Below, in pieces: positions 35,444-42,321 of a stretch of DNA of 46,523 nucleotides. The notes beneath the pieces were generated by a model. That model did no database searches. It saw nothing but the letters and a program-made list of their open reading frames with translations, and was not told the origin of the DNA. The position numbers were made by a program, and so were the translations under genes. The stretch lies in contig NZ_JRFU01000022.1 of the NCBI RefSeq assembly GCF_003122485.1, positions 1-46,523 on the forward strand, read 5' to 3'. Every line of letters starts with the position of its first letter. Within the stretch, counting starts at the first letter, position 1. This stretch comes from Eubacterium ramulus. Lineage in GTDB: Bacteria > Bacillota > Clostridia > Lachnospirales > Lachnospiraceae.

Positions 35444-36784
35444 ATGTGGACATTCAATGATCAGAGTATTGTAAAAAAGAATCATATGGATATTTTATGG
35501 CACAAATATGCGGATAAATCCGAAGAAAAAACGATTGTCGACGCTGACCTTCCGGCTAAGGCATCTGTCGTTGGGAGAGTTGGACTTATGATGTTGTCAT
35601 GTGGGACAGGTGCCTGGCGTGTGCGCAGTTCCATGAATGAGCTGTCGGCTTTGCTGGATATGACATGTACCGTGGATATCGGACTGATGTCAATCAATTA
35701 TACCTGTTTTGATGGAAATGATGCATTCAGTCAGTCGTTATGCCTGACGAATACGGGGGTAAATACATCGAAACTGAACCGCTTGGAAAAGTTTGTGATG
35801 CATTTTAAAGAACGGGAAATTACAAAAAGCTGTGAAGAAATACATACGATACTTGATAAGATAGAAGAAATACATGGATTGTATTCACCTGTTACACTGG
35901 CAGTCGCAGCAGCATTGGCCTGTGCCTGTTTTACATTTCTGCTTGGCGGTGGCCCCATTGAGATGCTGTGTGCTTTTGCCGGTGCAGGAATTGGCAATTA
36001 TATCCGGTGTAAGCTTTCGAAACATCATTATACGCTGTTTTTGTGCATTATTGTGTCAATATCAGCAGCATGTCTTTCTTATTCTGTTATGCTGAAATTA
36101 CTGGAGATCTGCTTTGCTGTAAAAGTGGAGCACGAGGCAGGATATATCTGTGCCATGCTTTTTATCATACCGGGATTCCCTTTTATTACCAGTGGGATTG
36201 ATCTGGCAAAACTGGATTTGCGATCCGGAATGGAACGGATGATGTATTCCGTTATTATTATATCGGTTGCGACTATGACAGCCTGGGTTCTGGCGATGGT
36301 ACTGGGGTTAAAACCGCTGTCATTTACTACGATGAGCCTTGGACTCTGGCAGTGGATTGTGTTGCGTATCTGCGCAAGCTTTGGCGGTGTATTCGGATTT
36401 TCTGTTATGTTCAACAGTCCATGGAAACTTGCTGTTGCGGCTGGAATAATAGGAGCTGTATCTAATACGCTGCGACTGGAAATGCTGGATATCACTTCTG
36501 TCCCGGCGCCGGTGGCTGCATTTGCCGGGGCAGTTGCTGCAGGAGTTCTGGCGTCTGCGTTGAAAAGAATGGTTGGATATCCAAGAATTTCCATTACGGT
36601 TCCATCGATTGTAATCATGGTTCCGGGACTGTATCTGTATAAAGCAGTTTATAATCTGGGAAACATGGATCTGTCAGTAGCCTCTTCCTGGTTTGCATCA
36701 GCTCTTCTGATTATTTTTGCGTTACCGTTAGGGTTGATATTTGCCAGAATTCTTACAGATAAAACATTTCGTTATTGTACCTGA
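35444..36784 (+). CDS. ThrE-family threonine/serine exporter (fused two-domain form)
   Basis: This 446-residue membrane protein combines the ThrE (DUF1212) domain with the DUF3815 domain, as in Corynebacterium ThrE. The N-terminal soluble part (about 10-130) has SCGTGAWRVRSSMNELSALL, typical of DUF1212 (G-A-x-x-R/Y-V-E/S). About 10 hydrophobic segments follow from 140 on, with IIPGFPFITSGIDLAKLDLRSGMERM in the middle and PRISITVPSIVIMVPGLYLYKAV near 390-415. It is expected to export threonine or serine. The start at 35444 is inferred from GGGAG 8 bases upstream; GTG 35402 is the long alternative. The stop lies in a 38-bp tandem duplication. Confidence 0.82.
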   Translation: MWTFNDQSIVKKNHMDILWHKYADKSEEKTIVDADLPAKASVVGRVGLMMLSCGTGAWRVRSSMNELSALLDMTCTVDIGLMSINYTCFDGNDAFSQSLCLTNTGVNTSKLNRLEKFVMHFKEREITKSCEEIHTILDKIEEIHGLYSPVTLAVAAALACACFTFLLGGGPIEMLCAFAGAGIGNYIRCKLSKHHYTLFLCIIVSISAACLSYSVMLKLLEICFAVKVEHEAGYICAMLFIIPGFPFITSGIDLAKLDLRSGMERMMYSVIIISVATMTAWVLAMVLGLKPLSFTTMSLGLWQWIVLRICASFGGVFGFSVMFNSPWKLAVAAGIIGAVSNTLRLEMLDITSVPAPVAAFAGAVAAGVLASALKRMVGYPRISITVPSIVIMVPGLYLYKAVYNLGNMDLSVASSWFASALLIIFALPLGLIFARILTDKTFRYCT

Positions 36785-36837
36785 TGATTTTGGTTGGGGA
36801 AACATTTCGTTATGGTACCTGATGATTTGGATTAGGA
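36762..36837 (+). repeat. 38-bp imperfect tandem duplication over the ThrE stop codon
   Basis: Copy 1 (36762-36799) and copy 2 (36800-36837) share AAACATTTCGTTAT and GTACCTGATGATTT. Copy 1 holds the stop codon of the exporter gene; copy 2 ends in AGGAGG, the ribosome site of the next gene, where copy 1 has only TTGGGG. Confidence 0.85.
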
Positions 36838-36843
36838 GGAAAC

Positions 36844-37524
36844 ATGAAAAAATTACGGATGCATTATTGTTCGAAAAAGCAAATGTCGGAATCGTTTCTG
36901 ACAGCAGCTTTTCTTTCCGTGTCCGGTGGTTTGCAGGATATGTATACTTATATTTCAAGAGGACATGTATTTGCAAATGCACAAACCGGTAATATTGTGC
37001 TGCTCAGCCAGCATATTTTTGCGGGAAACTGGGCAGATGTTATGCGATATCTGATGCCGGTACTGTCTTTTATGTTTGGTGTTGCGGCGGCAACTGAAAT
37101 TCGTCAGCATTTTCAGAATATAGGCCGAATTCACTGGAGGCAGATTGTCATACTGATAGAAATGAGCATGTTATTTCTGGTTGGATTTTTACCGGGGAAA
37201 ATGGATCTGGTGGCAAATGCTTTCGTCTCATTTTCCTGTGCCATGCAGGTACAGACGTTTCGTAAAGTTGACAGTTATGCATTTGCAAGCACCATGTGTA
37301 TTGGAAATATCCGCAGCGGAATGGAAGCACTCTGTGCCTATCGTCAGTCACATAATCGCCAGATTCTGTACAAAGCTTTTCATTATTTTGGAATCATTAT
37401 TTTATTTGCATTTGGAGCAGGTATTGGCAGTATTCTGATTCCAGTTTTTAACCTGCAAACAATCTGGTTTTCCAGTTTTTTACTGATGGTTGGATTTTTC
37501 CTGATGTTTATTCAGGAAAAATAG
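36844..37524 (+). CDS. YoaK/DUF1275-family membrane protein
   Basis: This 226-residue protein fits the DUF1275 (YoaK) family of six-TM membrane proteins. The signature GGLQDMYTYISRGHVFANAQTGNIVLLSQ near 30-58 (family core: GxxDAxxxxxxxxFxxxxTGN) is clear. The physiological role of the family is unknown, although links with transport have been proposed. AGGAGG precedes the ATG at 36844. It ends the cluster with the unknown protein and the ThrE exporter. Confidence 0.88.
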   Translation: MKKLRMHYCSKKQMSESFLTAAFLSVSGGLQDMYTYISRGHVFANAQTGNIVLLSQHIFAGNWADVMRYLMPVLSFMFGVAAATEIRQHFQNIGRIHWRQIVILIEMSMLFLVGFLPGKMDLVANAFVSFSCAMQVQTFRKVDSYAFASTMCIGNIRSGMEALCAYRQSHNRQILYKAFHYFGIIILFAFGAGIGSILIPVFNLQTIWFSSFLLMVGFFLMFIQEK

Positions 37525-37574
37525 CCAAAAACGTAGAATATAGTGACGAAATATGTGAAAAAATCATAAAGTGA

Positions 37575-37603
37575 TGGAAATGTGCTGCAAAATATCGTAT
37601 ACT
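37575..37603 (+). promoter_or_regulatory. Possible promoter of the trigger-factor-like gene
   Basis: TATACT (37598-37603) is a good -10 box; the -35 region TGGAAA (37575-37580) at 17 bases is weak. The transcript would start near 37610, at the short ORF that begins at 37613. Confidence 0.4.
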
Positions 37604-37612
37604 TGGAAAAGT

Positions 37613-37699
37613 ATGAATCAGAATAAGATTTGGCTGAAAAAATACAGGCAGATCCTTTTCAATCTGGAGAATGAGGATCTGGGCAAAGCCAAAAACTGA
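37613..37699 (+). CDS. Candidate 28-codon leader ORF
   Basis: An ATG at 37613 opens 28 codons ending with TGA at 37697-37699; the peptide starts MNQNKIWLKKYRQILFNLEN. It is basic then acidic and not recognised. GGAAAA lies 3 bases before the ATG, so the ribosome site is poor, and the putative promoter would make it nearly leaderless. It coincides with a nested hairpin: TTTGGCT (37629)/AGCCAAA (37687) outside and CAGATCC (37649)/GGATCTG (37675) inside. It may be a leader peptide, a structured 5' UTR for the chaperone gene, or chance. Confidence 0.35.
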   Translation: MNQNKIWLKKYRQILFNLENEDLGKAKN

Positions 37700-37765
37700 T
37701 CAGAAAAAACGTACATTCAAAGTCAAAAATGATTTTGAAAAATGAAAATACTTTTGGAGGAAGCG

Positions 37766-38725
37766 ATGAGCGAGAAAAAAATTCAGGTTACTCTTGGAAA
37801 TTATAAAGGAGTAGAGGTAAAAAAAGCAGAGATTATCATTACGGAGGAAGAAGTAAAAGCAGAACTGGAGCGTGCAAGACAGTATGCGGTAACGACTCAG
37901 GACAAAGACGGTGCAGCGGAACTTGGTGACGAGGCAGTGATCGATTTTGTCGGATATATTGACGGTGAAGCATTTGCAGGTGGAGACGGTACTGATTTTC
38001 CGTTAAAACTTGGTTCCAATACGTTTATTCCGGGATTCGAAGATCAGCTTGTTGGTGCAAAGAAAGATGATAACGTAGATGTCGTTGTTACATTCCCGGA
38101 AGATTATCATGCAGCAGAGTTTGCAGGAAAAGAAGCTACATTCAAAGTAACTGTAAAAGGTGTTCGCAGCAGTGTTGTTCCGGAATTATCTGACGAAGTG
38201 GTTCAGAAAATTTCCCAGTGCAAAACAGTAGCAGAATTTGAAGAGTTTGTTAAAAAATCCATTCATGATTTCAAACAGAATCAGGCAGATATGGAGAAAG
38301 AAAATGCAGTTCTGGCACAGATCGTAGACAGTTCTGAAATCGAAGTTCCGCAGGAATTTATTGATGAACGCAAAGAGCAGCTGAAAAGCAATCTGCTGGC
38401 ACAGCTTCGCAATGCGGGAAATACATTTGAGCAGTATCTGCAGTACAACGGATTAACAGAAGAACTGTTTGAGGAGTACGCAGCAAAAGATGCACTTTCT
38501 ATGTTAAAAGGTCAGGCAGTGTTACAGGAGATCGCAAAAGCAGAGGGATTTTCCTATACAGATGAAGATGTCGATCAGACAATCGCTGCAATGGCAATGT
38601 CTTATCAGATGCCGGCAGAGCAGCTGCGTGAGATGATGGGCGAGCGTGGAGTAGCTATGGTTGCTGAGGATATCCTTTCTAAACAGGCACTTGAGTTTAT
38701 CGTAAAAGAGGCTGTTGAGGCATAA
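37766..38725 (+). CDS. Trigger-factor-like FKBP-type peptidyl-prolyl isomerase
   Basis: This 319-residue protein has a FKBP-type PPIase domain (about 45-130; GDEAVIDFVGYIDGEAFAGG, FIPGFEDQLVGAKKDD, TFPEDYHAAEFAGKEATF) followed by a helical trigger-factor C-terminal chaperone domain (about 135-319). A normal trigger factor is about 430 residues and starts with a ribosome-binding domain with the GFRxGK loop; that domain is missing here. GGAGG stands 5-6 bases before ATG 37766. It is probably a free cytosolic folding helper or a paralog beside a full-length tig elsewhere. A strong terminator follows. Confidence 0.9.
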   Translation: MSEKKIQVTLGNYKGVEVKKAEIIITEEEVKAELERARQYAVTTQDKDGAAELGDEAVIDFVGYIDGEAFAGGDGTDFPLKLGSNTFIPGFEDQLVGAKKDDNVDVVVTFPEDYHAAEFAGKEATFKVTVKGVRSSVVPELSDEVVQKISQCKTVAEFEEFVKKSIHDFKQNQADMEKENAVLAQIVDSSEIEVPQEFIDERKEQLKSNLLAQLRNAGNTFEQYLQYNGLTEELFEEYAAKDALSMLKGQAVLQEIAKAEGFSYTDEDVDQTIAAMAMSYQMPAEQLREMMGERGVAMVAEDILSKQALEFIVKEAVEA

Positions 38726-38761
38726 AAATACGGCTGAACTAAAACTATGTAAGTAGTAAAT

Positions 38762-38799
38762 AAAGAGATATATCATGAAAATGGTGTATCTCTTTATTT
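38762..38799 (+). terminator. Terminator after the trigger-factor-like gene
   Basis: A 15-bp stem with wobble pairs (38762-38776 with 38781-38795) closes on a GAAA tetraloop, followed by ATTT. The U-tract is short but the stem continues into TTT. Confidence 0.75.
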
Positions 38800-38865
38800 C
38801 ATATCTGCCGATTTTGTGATAAGATAGAAAGGATGAAAATCAGAGGGAAGAAATGCGAGGTTAGT

Positions 38866-39684
38866 ATGAAAGATCTGATTATCGTTCGTGGCGGTGGGGA
38901 TATTGCAACCGGAACGATTTATAAATTGAAAAAATGTGGTTTTTCGGTATTGATACTGGAAATCGCACATCCATCTGCAATCCGCAGAAATGTGGCATTC
39001 AGTGAGGCAGTATATGAAGAACATTCCAAAGTAGAGGATATGGAGTGTTTTCTGGCGAAGGATGAAGATGAAGCAGAGCATTTTCTGAAAGAAGATAAGC
39101 TGACGATGCTCATTGACCCGAAAGGAAATTGTCTGAAACGTTTTAAACCAGTGGTAGTGGTAGATGCGATTCTTGCAAAAAAGAATCTTGGAACCACACG
39201 TGATATGGCACCGATCACAATCGCACTTGGACCGGGCTTTACGGCAGGTCAGGATTGCGATGCTGTCGTTGAAACTATGCGTGGACATAAACTTGGCAGA
39301 GTAATCTATGAAGGAAAAGCCATTGCAAATACCAGTGTTCCAGGAATGATCGGCGGCTATGCGGCAGAGCGCGTGATTCATGCTCCGGCGGCAGGAATTC
39401 TGCACAATATTGCGAAAATTACGGATATTGTAGAAGAAGGACAACCGATCGCATGGATTGAAGAAACTGACGGAACAAGGACAGAAGTTCCGGCAAGTCT
39501 TTCCGGTTTGCTCCGAGGATTGATCCGGGAAGGATATCCGGTGACCAAAGGATTTAAGATGGCGGACATTGATCCACGATTGAACGAATACGAAAATTGT
39601 TTTACGATTTCTGACAAAGCAAGATGCATTGCAGGCGGTGTTGTGGAAGCGTATTTTGTCTTAAAACAGCAATTAGAAAAATAG
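38866..39684 (+). CDS. yqeB: EF2563/YqeB-family selenium-dependent molybdenum hydroxylase protein
   Basis: This 272-residue protein matches the YqeB family, linked by genome context to selenium-dependent molybdenum hydroxylases (such as selenium-type xanthine dehydrogenase or purine hydroxylase). Features are the Rossmann-like opening IIVRGGGDIATGTIYKLKKCGF, then RRNVAFSEAVYE, VDAILAKKNLGTTRDMAPITIALGPGF and a C-terminal biotinyl/lipoyl-like segment (APAAGILHNIAKITDIVEEG). ATG 38866 has GCGAGG upstream; the longer start at 38833 is possible. Its natural partner yqeC (41566) is separated by an IS element. No hydroxylase or selD gene is present in the window. Confidence 0.88.
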   Translation: MKDLIIVRGGGDIATGTIYKLKKCGFSVLILEIAHPSAIRRNVAFSEAVYEEHSKVEDMECFLAKDEDEAEHFLKEDKLTMLIDPKGNCLKRFKPVVVVDAILAKKNLGTTRDMAPITIALGPGFTAGQDCDAVVETMRGHKLGRVIYEGKAIANTSVPGMIGGYAAERVIHAPAAGILHNIAKITDIVEEGQPIAWIEETDGTRTEVPASLSGLLRGLIREGYPVTKGFKMADIDPRLNEYENCFTISDKARCIAGGVVEAYFVLKQQLEK

Positions 39685-39731
39685 GCGTAACATGAGCATA
39701 CACAGTAATTTTGAAATAGGGCTACCGCAAT

Positions 39732-39753
39732 CCCACTGGCTTTAGACGGTGGG
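39732..39753 (+). repeat. Left-end hairpin of the IS element
   Basis: CCCACTG (39732-39738), loop GCTTTAGA, CGGTGGG (39747-39753), seven pairs including one wobble. This is the single-stranded hairpin that a Y1 transposase recognises. Confidence 0.8.
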
Positions 39754-39794
39754 GTAAGGCAGCCGAAAGTGGTGGCTTGTGCTATACTTGAGTT

Positions 39795-40199
39795 ATGGGA
39801 AGATGGAAATCAAAAAACAGACACAAGTATTTGTTACAGTATCATATTATTTTCGTATGCAAATATAGAAAGAAATTGCTGATGTCAAAACAGATATCAG
39901 ATGATATAAAGCAGTTTTCTTATGAGATATGTCAAAAGCATAAAAGCATTATTAGATATATGGAGACAGACAAAGACCATATTCATTATATGATAGAAAC
40001 AGACCCAACAATGTCTATCAGTAAAATAGTAAATCTGATGAAAAGTTATACAACATATCATATTTGGAAAAGATATCCAAATTATTTACGAAAACATTTC
40101 TGGAGAGAACATACTTTTTGGACGGACGGGTATTTTGCATGCAGTGTAGGAAATGTTTCAGAAGAGATGCTGAGAAAATATATAGAAAACCAAGGGTAA
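39795..40199 (+). CDS. tnpA: IS200/IS605-type Y1 transposase
   Basis: This 134-residue HUH nuclease cuts and joins single-stranded DNA at the element ends. The metal-binding pair is His62 and His64 in DKDHIHYMIE, and the likely catalytic tyrosine is Tyr129 in LRKYIENQG, at the spacing seen in IS608 TnpA. The family phrase WTDGYFACSVGNVSEE is intact. Length is slightly short but complete. It begins about 40 bases after the left hairpin. Confidence 0.94.
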   Translation: MGRWKSKNRHKYLLQYHIIFVCKYRKKLLMSKQISDDIKQFSYEICQKHKSIIRYMETDKDHIHYMIETDPTMSISKIVNLMKSYTTYHIWKRYPNYLRKHFWREHTFWTDGYFACSVGNVSEEMLRKYIENQG

Positions 40200-40216
40200 A
40201 AAGGTGGTGACAGCCA

Positions 40217-41320
40217 ATGATAAAAGCATACAAATATAGGATATATCCTAATAGCGAACAGAGAATGCAGATTGCAAAAACATTTGGCTGCTGCCGTTTT
40301 GTGTATAATCAGATACTGGCATACCGGAAAGAAGTATATGAGAAAGAGAAAAAATCAGTTAGTAAAACTGACTGTAACAATTACTGCAACAGACAATTAA
40401 AGAAAGACTATGAATGGCTGAAAGAAGTGGATAAATTTGCTCTGACAAATGCGATTTACAATATGGATGCCGCATACCGGAAATTTTTTAAGGAACATGC
40501 AGGTTATCCAAAGTTTAAGAGCAAACACGACAATCATAAGTCATATACAACAAATATTACAAATGGTAATATAACAGTAGATTTCGAGAGCAATAGAGTA
40601 AAACTGCCAAAATTAAAAGATGTAACAGCAAAACTGCATAGAAATTTTAGTGGGCAGATAAAATCGGCAACGATATCACAGGTTCCGAGTGGAAAATATT
40701 ATGTATCAATTTTAGTGGAAATAGAACACATGGAACTGCCACATACAAATCAAAATACAGGAATAGATTTAGGTATTAAAGAGTTATGTATTACTTCTGA
40801 TGGAAAGAAATATAAAAATCCAAAAATCATCAGAAAATACGAAAAGAAACTGATAAAACTGCAAAGACAGTTAGCACACAAAGAAAAAAGAAGCCAAAAC
40901 TACTACAAAATAAAGAAAAAGATAGCATTATGCCACGAGAAAATAACAAATACCAGAAAAGATTATCTGCACAAGATATCACATGAGATTATCAGCGAAA
41001 ACCAAGTGATAGTTTCAGAAAATCTGCAGATAAAAAACATGGTAAAAAATCATCATTTGGCAAAAGCCATAAGTGATGTATCATGGTATGAGCTGACAAG
41101 ACAGTTAGAGTATAAGGCAAAATGGAATGGAAGGAAATACATCAAAATAGATACATTTTATGCCAGCAGTCAAATATGTTCTGTTTGTGGGTATCAGAAT
41201 ACGGAAACAAAAGATTTGTCAGTAAGGAAATGGGAATGTCCGGTTTGTGGAGTAAAGCATGACAGGGATATTAATGCTGCAAAAAATATACTGGCAGAAG
41301 GACTAAGACAAATAGCATAA
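40217..41320 (+). CDS. tnpB: TnpB RNA-guided nuclease of the IS200/IS605 element
   Basis: This 367-residue protein is a TnpB, an ancestor-type relative of Cas12 that cuts DNA guided by an RNA from the element's right end. All three RuvC residues are present: Asp184 ([10 protein letters not shown]), Glu268 ([11 protein letters not shown]) and Asp351 ([11 protein letters not shown]). The zinc finger cysteines are 321, 324, 341 and 344 ([16 protein letters not shown]). The N-terminal [13 protein letters not shown] is typical. It appears intact, so it may be active. It follows tnpA by 17 bases. Confidence 0.95.
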   Translation: MIKAYKYRIYPNSEQRMQIAKTFGCCRFVYNQILAYRKEVYEKEKKSVSKTDCNNYCNRQLKKDYEWLKEVDKFALTNAIYNMDAAYRKFFKEHAGYPKFKSKHDNHKSYTTNITNGNITVDFESNRVKLPKLKDVTAKLHRNFSGQIKSATISQVPSGKYYVSILVEIEHMELPHTNQNTGIDLGIKELCITSDGKKYKNPKIIRKYEKKLIKLQRQLAHKEKRSQNYYKIKKKIALCHEKITNTRKDYLHKISHEIISENQVIVSENLQIKNMVKNHHLAKAISDVSWYELTRQLEYKAKWNGRKYIKIDTFYASSQICSVCGYQNTETKDLSVRKWECPVCGVKHDRDINAAKNILAEGLRQIA

Positions 41321-41500
41321 GGAAAAATAATAAATAGGGCAGGGACTGTCCGAATTAACGCCTGTGGAGATAGTAGGGAGCAAAACATCCAGTGGATGTT
41401 TGTTCCGCTCCGACCGGAGTGGAACGTAGAAACGAGGTTTATGAAGCAGGAAGCCCATTGGCTTTAGACAATGGGTAGTTCACCAGAACATGCATATCTT
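41321..41500 (+). ncRNA. Candidate omega (re)RNA at the IS right end
   Basis: The 3' region after tnpB is structured and ends at the right-end hairpin, as in known TnpB guide RNAs. Visible stems are GGGCAGGGACTGTCC, AACATCC/GGATGTT and CCGCTCC-GACC-GGAGTGG. The guide would begin after TTCAC, near 41484 (CAGAACATGCATATC). The 5' end probably lies inside tnpB. Confidence 0.55.
41454..41475 (+). repeat. Right-end hairpin of the IS element
   Basis: CCCATTG (41454-41460), loop GCTTTAGA, CAATGGG (41469-41475), seven perfect pairs; the loop equals that of the left end. Confidence 0.82.
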
Positions 41501-41565
41501 ATGCTGCCCAAGATCATATACCAAGTCGTATGCATGTTTAATATGAAATAAAAGGTGATACAACA

Positions 41566-42171
41566 ATGTATGTAATCGCAATTGTAGGCGCTGGTGGTAA
41601 GACAAGCCGGATCAAAAATCTTACAAAAGAATATGTGCAGCAGGGCAAAAAAGTTTTGGTCACAACGACGACTCATATGGGTCTGGAACAGGGCATGGTT
41701 TTATCCGATAATCTGGAAGATATCCGACAACAGTTGGAAAAACAAAACGTTTGTATTTGTGGAAGTCCGGTGAAAGAAGGAAAAATAGCATCGTTACCGA
41801 AAGATATTTACGAGCAGGCTTGCCAGCTTGCAGATATTGTTTTGGTAGAGGCAGATGGATCAAAGCATATGCCGATCAAATTTCCGGCAGCGCATGAACC
41901 GGTGATCCCGGAAAACGTAAATGAGATTCAGGTGGTCATGGGACTGCATGCCATTGGACATCCCTTTTGCGAGGTGAGCCATCGACTGGAACTGGTAAAA
42001 CAGTGTCTGGGCGTTTCAGATACGGATCTTGTGACAAAAGCACACCTTGAAAAATTGTATCTGGAAGGCTATCAGAAGCCATTACAGGAAAAATACCCAA
42101 ATGCAAAAATCGGATTTTTCCCGGCAGACCACAGTCATTTCTTTGATTTGAAACCGTTGGAATTTTACTAA
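41566..42171 (+). CDS. yqeC: YqeC-family selenium cofactor biosynthesis protein
   Basis: This 201-residue protein matches YqeC, a predicted P-loop protein of the selenium-dependent molybdenum hydroxylase system. It begins VIAIVGAGGKTSRIKNLTKEY (Walker-A-like), and has VLVTTTTHMGLE, ADIVLVEADGSKHMPIKFPAAHEPVIP and VSDTDLVTKAHLEKLY. A GGTGAT ribosome site is weak but present. It starts 83 bases after the IS right end, so its promoter or leader may have been changed by the insertion. Confidence 0.88.
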   Translation: MYVIAIVGAGGKTSRIKNLTKEYVQQGKKVLVTTTTHMGLEQGMVLSDNLEDIRQQLEKQNVCICGSPVKEGKIASLPKDIYEQACQLADIVLVEADGSKHMPIKFPAAHEPVIPENVNEIQVVMGLHAIGHPFCEVSHRLELVKQCLGVSDTDLVTKAHLEKLYLEGYQKPLQEKYPNAKIGFFPADHSHFFDLKPLEFY

Positions 42172-42181
42172 ATGACATTTC

Positions 42182-42217
42182 TGACGTGAGAGGATTGCGA
42201 ATATCCATTTGACGTCA
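42182..42217. repeat. Interspersed hairpin repeat, short copy 3
   Basis: Outer arms TGACGT (42182-42187)/ACGTCA (42212-42217) and inner GGAT (42192-42195), loop TGCGAAT, ATCC (42203-42206). Only the core and loop are shared with copies at 7223 and 24010. Confidence 0.5.
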
Positions 42218-42321
42218 AAAGTATCAACATTCTAATAGCGCTAATATCTCATAAAAATCTGTTCAACCAGATCGCTATGAGTATAAGATAAAAATTATAA
42301 GTAACATGGAGGATAGATGAT

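Larger units (their letters stand above)
39711..41483 (+). mobile_element. IS200/IS605-family insertion sequence with tnpA and tnpB
   Basis: The element carries a Y1-transposase gene and a TnpB gene in the same direction and is bounded by subterminal hairpins with an identical loop GCTTTAGA. The left one is CCCACTG/CGGTGGG at 39732-39753, the right one CCCATTG/CAATGGG at 41454-41475. The right end is probably after TTCAC (41479-41483). The left cut lies somewhere in 39700-39722 and cannot be fixed without an empty site. As expected for this family there are no terminal inverted repeats or target duplications. Codons are more AT-rich than in neighbours. It lies between yqeB and yqeC. Confidence 0.88.

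Noticed and set aside
38794-39444. 216-codon minus-strand frame over yqeB
   Set aside because: Shadow of yqeB in the opposite strand, no start signal and an implausible composition.
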